Positions 57,300-64,000 of a stretch of DNA of 64,000 bases are shown piece by piece. This DNA comes from Phragmites australis (Eukaryota > Streptophyta > Magnoliopsida > Poales > Poaceae), in the NCBI RefSeq assembly GCF_958298935.1, contig NC_084935.1:7636001-7700000 (forward strand), read 5' to 3'. Both the position numbers and the translations under genes were made by a program. Under the pieces are notes generated by a model. The model saw only the letters and a list, made by a program, of their open reading frames with translations. It searched no databases and was not told the origin of the DNA. Every line of letters starts with the position of its first letter. The first letter of the stretch is position 1.

Positions 57300-59709
57300 C
57301 ACTCATTCTTTTGATCTTAATGTTATCTCAAAGCGGTGATCATTGACGCCCATGCTACGAACCATATGTTGTACTGCCTTCGTGTTCTTCTTTTGAAGGT
57401 ACTCCATCATCCGTTGGGCATACGGTGTACTCATTGTTGTACAGTGACTCACAACAGCTGCATGCCTCTTCTGGTAGTAACCAATAATACCGTACAATAT
57501 TCCGTCAATGATTGCAATAATAGGGAGTCCTAGCAGCCCTCTGATGACCCAATTGTAAACCTCTACTATATTGGTAATCATGACGCCATACCTATCAAAT
57601 AATATCAAAATAAATAGGTATCAAGTTTCAAATATACTAGCTCATACTACACATATTCGATAAAGACGTGGCCCAATACATGAACCTAGCACCTCCGGTG
57701 TCATAGAGTAAGGACTACTTCTCCTTTGGCTCTGCTTCAATCTAGTGCGAGAAACATTTGATGTTTCTTGCCGACCTTCTTCTCATATTAGGAGGATCGA
57801 TGCCTTCTCCAAGAGGCGGCAGCGCCTCCGGTATAGTGTCATCACCAGTAGTCGGCTCCTTATTTCTCTACTGCACATACGTCCTTGTTTCCTTATCCAA
57901 CTCCTTCCACAAAGCATCAAACTTGCGACTTTGGTTCTGGTTGTACAAGCATTTGAAGATGTCCATCAATGCTTTGCTCTTGAATTGCTTGTGAAAATTT
58001 GCTCCCATGTGATGCATGCACCACCTATTCTACAGGTCATGCTAAGGGAACGACTCACTTGAATCTTCTTGAATTGTCTTTATACAGATAATGTCGTAGC
58101 ATGCCGGTCATGTATTATGCAAATGTTAGGTCGATCACGGACAACTCCAACCTTAAGATGCCTAAAAAACAAAAGCCAGCTCAACCTGCTCTCACCCTCC
58201 ACAAATGCAAATGCCAAAGGAAGTATCTGGTTATTTGCATCAATACCAATTGCAGTGAGAATCTAGCCTTTGTACTTCCCAGTTAAGAATGTACCATCCA
58301 CGTAAAGCAAATGACGGCAGTGCTGGAAGGACCGAATACACTGACCTAAAGAAAAAAAAGCACACCGGAAAATCCTAGGCTGGTTTTATTCAAGTTCAGT
58401 CTCCTTAGAAGCAGTATATGTGACAGGGTTCCTAATCTTCAGAATTTCAAGCACGCGGGCTAGGTTGCAATAAGAAGCCTCATATGTACCCCACCGCTTT
58501 TCCAAGGCTTTTTGTTTTCACGCCAAACCTTTTGATAAGTAATCTCATATTTGAACTATCATAATATTGATCGTTGAATGAATAAGCATTCCATGTCCCG
58601 CTTCTGAATAATCTCAATGAACAATTCATTTGCAACTAGTGCAACAGTGAGGTTGCAGTGCTTTTGACCAACATTTTCTAGGATACAATTGCGTTGAACC
58701 ACTCTTGAGGCTACCCAATGGGTCAAATGCTTCGACTTGTATGCATGAACATAAAAGCTGCATCCAGGTGTTCTGCACTTGAGACTGTACTTTCCTGGGC
58801 TTGAGACAGCAACAAATACCTCTCTGTGTGATGCCACTACCCACCGTGCCACTACATCCTTCATTTCAAACTGATTAGAGAACACCTGATTTAGGTGAAC
58901 CATACTTGAACCATACACCCAAGGGGAGACATGGTTCTACATAACTTGCATCCTCGCTTTGTCAGGCAAGTTCCATTCATCTGCGATGACAGTATTAGAG
59001 CAGTCATCGTCTTCATTATCCTCATTATCACCATCATCTTCATCTATATTTACAGATTCCAATAAAACTTCTTCCTCATGAATTGTGTTACGGTCCACGT
59101 TCTCGAGCTCCACAATGATTTCTTCAATTTCCTCCCCTGTATCAGCCTGACCCTCCTCAACCTCTACTCCCCGCCTATGCACAACAACCTCCGCCTTAGT
59201 CGTCTGCATTTGTTCAACTTCCTCCGTCGACACTGCATACCCGCGTGTATCATCTTCTTTCGGTGGAGGTGCTGCACTGCTACAATCATACGCTTCTCTT
59301 GTACATGGTTGCACCAAGATATTGAACTCAGCTCGATGCCTCCTGCACCACTCCAACTATTTCAACCACTTGTCCGTCTGATGCACCGACTTTAACTCCC
59401 AAATGTACGAATCCACATGCATTGCACCGTAATAGAATAAATCTAAGGGTCAAGCTGAAAAAATTAGGTGAACCACATTTTCATCTCCTTCATCATTGTA
59501 CCCTCAGGATTTGGATGCTCAAGGATGTTAAATGAAAAATTGCTCAAATCAACACCTGCTGGACCATTACGGATTTGACCATTTCCATAGAATATTCTAA
59601 GCTTTATAGAGTTTGACATAACTGTCACTAAAAATATATCAAATATAAATAAAAACCAATTACATTTATACATTACGACTACCTTAAAATTGACAAACGT
59701 AATGACCAT
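57300..59709 (-). pseudogene. MULE transposase (MuDR-type), broken
   Basis: Minus-strand order: N-terminal piece with 'NGQIRNGPAGVDLS' (59464-59709), an acidic segment (58937-59356), MuDR-like DNA-binding domain with 'YSLKCRTPGCSFYVHAYKS' (58559-58918), catalytic MULE region in fragments with an 'AIGIDANNQILPLAFAF'-like run (about 58200-58270), and a late block with 'RYGVMITNIVEVYNWVIRGL' and 'RRHAA' neighbours (57303-57608). Stops and frameshifts break it up. It is of the same broad lineage as MULE-1 but clearly a different copy. Confidence 0.85.
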
Positions 59710-59881
59710 ACCGATCCAGTGTTGCTTGTCCTACAATAAAACGTACTATAGTCTTCGGTGCCTAAAATATAATGCATATTACTGTCCTAAATCTACATCG
59801 AGGATATCATTATTAAACAAATATATTACTAGCACCAAAAAATTTAATATAATTAATTCGCAACAACTTACTTATTAATAT

Positions 59882-61138
59882 TGTTGGTGATATGGGAACT
59901 AGGGGTCCCCGAGTCCTGAGGCCAGAACAGCAGAGTGCCACGTGGCGCTCTCTCGGGGGTTATCTCCCCGAGGTCCGAGAAGACCAAGTTTCGGGAGAGA
60001 GTGCTCGGGGCTATGAACAGTGATCCCCGAGTACCCGAATTCCCCGATGACCCGAGAAGATCAAGTTCCGGGAGAGGGTGCTCGGGGTCATGAACAGTGG
60101 CCCCCGAGCACCCGATTTCCCCGATGACAAGAGAAGTCAGTTCCGGAAGAGAGTGCTCGGAGCCGTGAACAGTGGCCCCCCGAGTATCCAAGTTCCCTGA
60201 GGACCCGAGCAATCAAGATCCGGGAGAGAGTGCTCGGGGCCGTGAACAGTGGTCCCCGAGCACCCGGTTTCCCGAGGGCCTGAGAAGTCCTTCGCCGGTG
60301 GTCCCCATAGGGGCTTAGCGGTGAGGTGTCAATTGGTGAGAGGCTCAATGCTGCATTTAAGAGGGCGCGTGGCCTGTCACTTCCAACCACCCCCCACACT
60401 TGCTGTCAGTCCCTGCCACGGTCTGGCAGGGAGGCGTGAGGGCATTTAATGCACGGGTCCCATCGCACGTCATCCGACGCGCCTCGGGATAACGTCGCAG
60501 GGCTCGAGGCGCAATGCTGCCGCCCTGCTGTGTCAGGTTTGCTCTGACCGGGCGGGCACGCGGGGCCACTCGGTGACTACCCGGCGGGCCCTCCCCGCTG
60601 CACCCGCTGGAAAGCGGAATGATGACGATGAAGACCGGACGGGGGCGCGTTTTCAACCCTCCCCGTCACCTCACGCAGTAGCCCATGATGGTTGCTTTCC
60701 ATTTATTGCGCCTTGGAACTTGCGCCAATCCTTTCCAGGCACGCTACCGCCCCGACGGGTATATAAGCGAGGTGGGCTCCCCGGAGAAGAAAAAAAACAC
60801 GGAGATCGGACAAAGCACATCGGACGAACTCCGGACGACGATGACAAAAGAAGCACGAAGCTCTAGACTTAGACAAACATTCTTGTAACACAGTAGATCC
60901 TTAGAGAGACATTTATAGCGTACACAAAAGAGAAGGGTATTACGCTTAGTGCGGCCCGAACCTGTCTAAAAATTCCCTGAGCATTTACTCTCTCCGGTAT
61001 CTGATCATTCCACTCCACCGACATCTCATTTACTCCCATTTATTTCACGTACGAGGCGGATTCAGAATCACCCCCCCCCCGGCCGAATCTCAAAGGGGGT
61101 CCCTTCAGATCCCCGCTTGAGGAGTTCACCATCCGACA
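59882..61138 (+). mobile_element. solo Gypsy-type LTR, 1,257 bp
   Basis: Begins TGTTGGTGATATGGG and ends ATCCGACA, with flanks AATAT (59877-59881) and AATAC (61139-61143). The start, the four to five units of about 79 bp ('gagagtgctcgggg', 59985-60290), and the end match the solo LTR at 25715-27081 in opposite orientation. TATA box 'tatataag' at 60760. A run of ten C bases lies at about 61071. No internal domain is attached. Confidence 0.9.
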
Positions 61139-61519
61139 AATACCATTTGATATTAGAAATCTTGCGAATTTTCAAAAATATAATGTTCATTAAATTTTAA
61201 AATTTTAACATAAATACTTCGGTGCTACATTGCTTTTTGGATCCTCAATTTGTTTTATTGTTTTCTGTTGCAAACCACTAGTTCTAAGTTACAAATAATT
61301 CAATAATTACCGCACTTTAGTGTAACACATAATAATACAATCCTACAATATAATCTTACATATATCATCTTAACTAGAGTACCAATATCTAATTTTTGCA
61401 TGTACATAAATTTTATTTTCTTAACCTAATACTACAATAATTAATACAAAGATTTCTACTAAAATAAACATTTACAAATGCCACATTATTTTGCTAATCT
61501 CTAAGTCAATCTAAATGTA
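61139..61519. other. AT-rich DNA, nothing recognised
   Basis: No gene or boundary seen between the solo LTR and the repeat copy. Confidence 0.4.
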
Positions 61520-62060
61520 AATAGAATTTTTTTTACTCAACACTTCTTCTTCCTCCACCCCTTCTCCTTCCTCCTCCTCCTTCTACCTCCTCCCTTCTTC
61601 CTCCTCTCTTCTTCCTCCTCTCTTGGTCATCTTTTCTCTTCTCTCTTCTCCTCTCTACTCGCGTGCTCCTCTCTACGCGGTCGAGGAGAACCGAGACAAT
61701 GCGGATTGAAATGAGACGGCGCGGCGTGCGGGCGCAGGGCCGCGGTTATATCCGTATTTTTCACTATCCCATTTGGCGAAAATACAGTTTTCGCCGTACG
61801 GTTTGACGAAAACTAATTTTTGCCAAACCGTACGGCGAAAACTGCCTCGTAAATGCAGCCATCACCCCTGTGATGTCACCGGCGCCATGTCAGCAATTTT
61901 TGTCATACCGTACGGTAAAATAGTATTTTTGCCGTACGGTACAGCGAAAACAAGATTTCGCCATATGGTAGGGCAAATAGATATTATTTTTAAAATTTCC
62001 TCGTTTTCGGTACTATTTCAAAAATATCTGTGCAAAAATGTAATATTAAAACAAATTGAA
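61520..62060 (-). mobile_element. unnamed repeat family, copy 3 (inverted)
   Basis: Reverse complement of the copy 1 arrangement: the pyrimidine-rich tract (61540-61670) corresponds to the purine-rich tail of copy 1, then 'gagacggcgcggcg', then the 'ttttcgcc' modules, ending at 'gtaatattaaaa'. It is as long as copy 1. Confidence 0.75.
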
Positions 62061-62442
62061 TCCCCGGATCCAAAGGTTATCAGATTTCTAAAATCATGAA
62101 GGGTCATCATCCATCTCTGCTGAAATATACGAGTTGTCTATATATTTATAAAACTTATATTGCGCCTTAGAAAATTAGAAGAATGCACATATAGAAAGAT
62201 ATTAAAGGAATGGAACATACGTTGAACAGAAACATCACGTGCAGAAGAGAAAGGGAGGACACAATGGGCTGGACAAATACTCAGAAAAATCAACCGACAG
62301 GAACCACATTGAATTATAACTCATCGCCGGCCGCTGGGGATCTGCGACTATATACTAGTGCTCTACAACATAAATGGTCTACAGCTCTGCACAGCAGACA
62401 ATTTTTATGCTAAATTTTGCACGTGTTAAACCTGAAGATCAT
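62061..62442. other. intergenic DNA, no gene seen
   Basis: Short open frames only, with no recognisable domain. Confidence 0.4.
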
Positions 62443-62832
62443 CACTACACCAAAACGGGTTAATAGCGTTGGTTCCAAACTCTCATCAGCGTTAGTTTTG
62501 AAACCGACACTATATCAGCGAAACCTTTAGTCAAAGGACTAGCAGTGTTGTTTCTAGAACCGACACTGATAATGTTTTTAAAAAATAAAATAAAGGAAAA
62601 AAGTCAGGCAAACGAGACAGCTCAATGCATTGAGCCGAGCCCGCCGTCGACCCCACATGATGAAGCTCATCGTCGCCACTGGGCCCGCCGCTGCTGATCT
62701 GGTGCCTCAGCTCGTCTGCCACTGCCGTAACATAGCTCCACCGCCGCCACCCTACACAAGAAAATGTGACTGCACGAAGGTCGCCATCACAACACACACG
62801 ACGACGAGCACACACGGCGCCCTAAGCACACA
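62443..62832. mobile_element. CACTA-type element, left end only
   Basis: Starts CACTACACCAAAACGGG and carries repeated 'aaccgacactgat' subterminal motifs in both orientations up to about 62570. A GC-rich stretch follows. It appears interrupted by the next element, and no right end is visible. Confidence 0.65.
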
Positions 62833-64000
62833 CACTATGTGAAAAAAAATCATAAGTGACGGGTTCCGCACTCATCACTCCAAATACATCACTAATAACT
62901 AGTCACAAGTGATGGGTAAAGACCCGTCACCAATAAAGTTATTGGTGACAGATCACAATTTGACCTATCATTAATGAAAGTTATAAGTGTCGGGTCATAA
63001 CTGTGACCAATCACTTATAAAGTCATAAGTGACGGATCACAGTTATAACCCGTCACTTTATGACTGATGAACGTTTTTCATATTTTTCGTACATGAAAAA
63101 AGTCAAAAAAATATGTTTTTACCCGAGTCATCCCAACGTATTTGTCATTACCACTCGCCACGTGTCATATGCTATTTTTCACACTATTTTTAAACTCCGC
63201 GTTCCGTAGGAATCGAACTCGCAACCTCTGCTCGCATGCCTTGCCCCTTACCACCACACCCTCGTGTGCGTTCTAAAGGAAGCCGGATATTTTATCCTTT
63301 AAACATTTATTATCGAAGGTCATAAGTGATGAGTCATAATCGTAACACATCACTTATGGAAATAGTTATGATCTATCACTTATGACTGCTTTTTTACCAA
63401 ATTATAATTTGATAGATGATCCATAGTGATCTTCCATAAAATAGGCATAACTTTTGTATACGGACTCCGATTTTAACTTTTTGGGCTCTACGGATATCTA
63501 CATAAAAAGTTACATCTGTTTCTTTCCGACTTTGTCAGGTTTGTCAAATTTTTTAGGCCAAAAATAGCCTAAAAGATTGAGTTCTTGCCCCCCTGAAGTT
63601 TCTGCACCGTTTTCAGAACGTGCATTTGTGTCCATAGTCGCCACCCCTTACATCAAACTTAAGCAAAAATATACAATAATTCCTATTCTAGTATTGCTGA
63701 GATGAGAAAAAAATAAGAGAAAAATAAAATAAAAAAATTATAGCATCATGCTATGTATATATTTACTATATAAGTAAAAAATTAAGTTGTGATAGGAAAC
63801 TGATTGATTAATACATCTAATGATTGGTTAAGTAAAAATTTCTTCATCTGCTCTGTTTCATCAAACTAATCATTAGTGACGTATCATAATTCGACCCATC
63901 ACTAATAACTCTTTAGGATGACCCGTCACTGATGAGTTGGTAATTAGTTACGAATCGCAACTTGATCCGTCACTGATGATTTGGTATAGTGATGGATCAT
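62833..64000. mobile_element. CACTA-type element with 'agtgacgggt' subterminal repeats, reaches window end
   Basis: Begins CACTATGTGAAAAA. Near the window end the phrase 'atttggtatagtg' (ending at 63991) reads CACTATACCAAAT on the other strand and could be the right terminus, but the flanking trinucleotides (ACA and ATG) do not match, so the element may continue beyond the window. Many 'cataagtgacgggt' and inverted copies mark both sides. Its layout resembles the 35167-36938 element, including a shared tRNA-like segment. Confidence 0.7.
63205..63262 (-). other. tRNA-like segment with Pol III-type A and B boxes
   Basis: On the minus strand 'tggtggtaagggg' (A-box-like) is followed after about 25 bases by 'agttcgattcc', a perfect B box. 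No full cloverleaf or matched acceptor stem is apparent. A weaker equivalent is at 35499-35550 in the related CACTA element. Confidence 0.5.

Larger units (their letters stand above)
55606..59850 (-). mobile_element. second Mutator-like element (MULE-2), decayed, ends not resolved
   Basis: Defined by the transposase relic at 57300-59709 and a downstream zinc-finger-like piece. No terminal inverted repeats were identified, so the limits are approximate. The right side is cut off by or adjacent to the solo LTR at 59882. Confidence 0.6.

Noticed and set aside
63205..63262. A functional tRNA gene on the minus strand
   Set aside because: The box elements are present but no matched acceptor stem or clean cloverleaf is visible, and it lies inside a transposon.

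Overview
The window is nuclear DNA from a grass (Poaceae). It carries tandem cellulose-synthase-like F (CslF) genes, a family tied to the mixed-linkage (1,3;1,4)-beta-glucan of grass cell walls. It is also packed with nested plant transposons: Copia and Gypsy LTR elements, MULE, CACTA, hAT, Tourist and Stowaway elements, LINE relics and a TRIM. Nothing suggests bacterial, viral or organellar origin. The species cannot be named from the sequence alone.

Layout. 1-9.1 kb: an LTR fragment, a long (AT)n tract, a decayed autonomous Mutator-like element (about 1.56-6.23 kb) whose terminal inverted repeats are built of GC-rich palindromes, and a Tourist-type MITE. 9.15-11.63 kb: one intact single-exon receptor-like kinase with a G-type lectin ectodomain. 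12.2-15.4 kb: a Copia LTR fragment and a reverse-oriented Gypsy fragment. 15.4-17.3 kb: a CslF pseudogene (copy A), cut off in exon 2 by the Gypsy LTR. 17.3-21.5 kb: duplicated 3' flank, then a LINE relic split by a 1.3-kb element with a 9-bp target duplication, which itself holds a hAT-like MITE. 21.70-31.92 kb: CslF gene B with an intact 850-residue reading frame. Its first intron is swollen to 7.6 kb by a Copia element that contains a solo Gypsy-type LTR. 32-40.9 kb: duplicated 3' flank, a Stowaway MITE, a LINE relic split by a CACTA element, and a stray second copy of the core promoter and start codon of the next gene. 40.95-43.81 kb: CslF gene C, an intact compact three-exon gene of 877 residues. 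43.9-64 kb: no intact gene seen, only repeats: a 479-bp tandem array, three copies of an unnamed repeat family, LTR fragments, a TRIM, a Gypsy pair of LTRs with a broken internal region, a second decayed MULE, a second solo LTR, and CACTA ends.

How the genes relate. Copies A and B are close paralogues that also share about 1.4 kb of 3' flank, so they come from a tandem duplication of a unit larger than the gene. C is a more diverged member. All three run on the + strand, as expected for a tandem CslF cluster. B and C keep the GT2 signatures (DD, DxD, TED and Q-x-x-R-W) and should be membrane glucan synthases using UDP-glucose. The receptor kinase is a separate signalling gene with no evident functional link. 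I found no clearly new multigene system. The most interesting points are the shared tRNA-like segment in two CACTA-type elements, the palindrome-built MULE ends, the duplicated CslF promoter and start, and a three-copy unnamed repeat family. Element boundaries given with matching target duplications are firm; most others are approximate.
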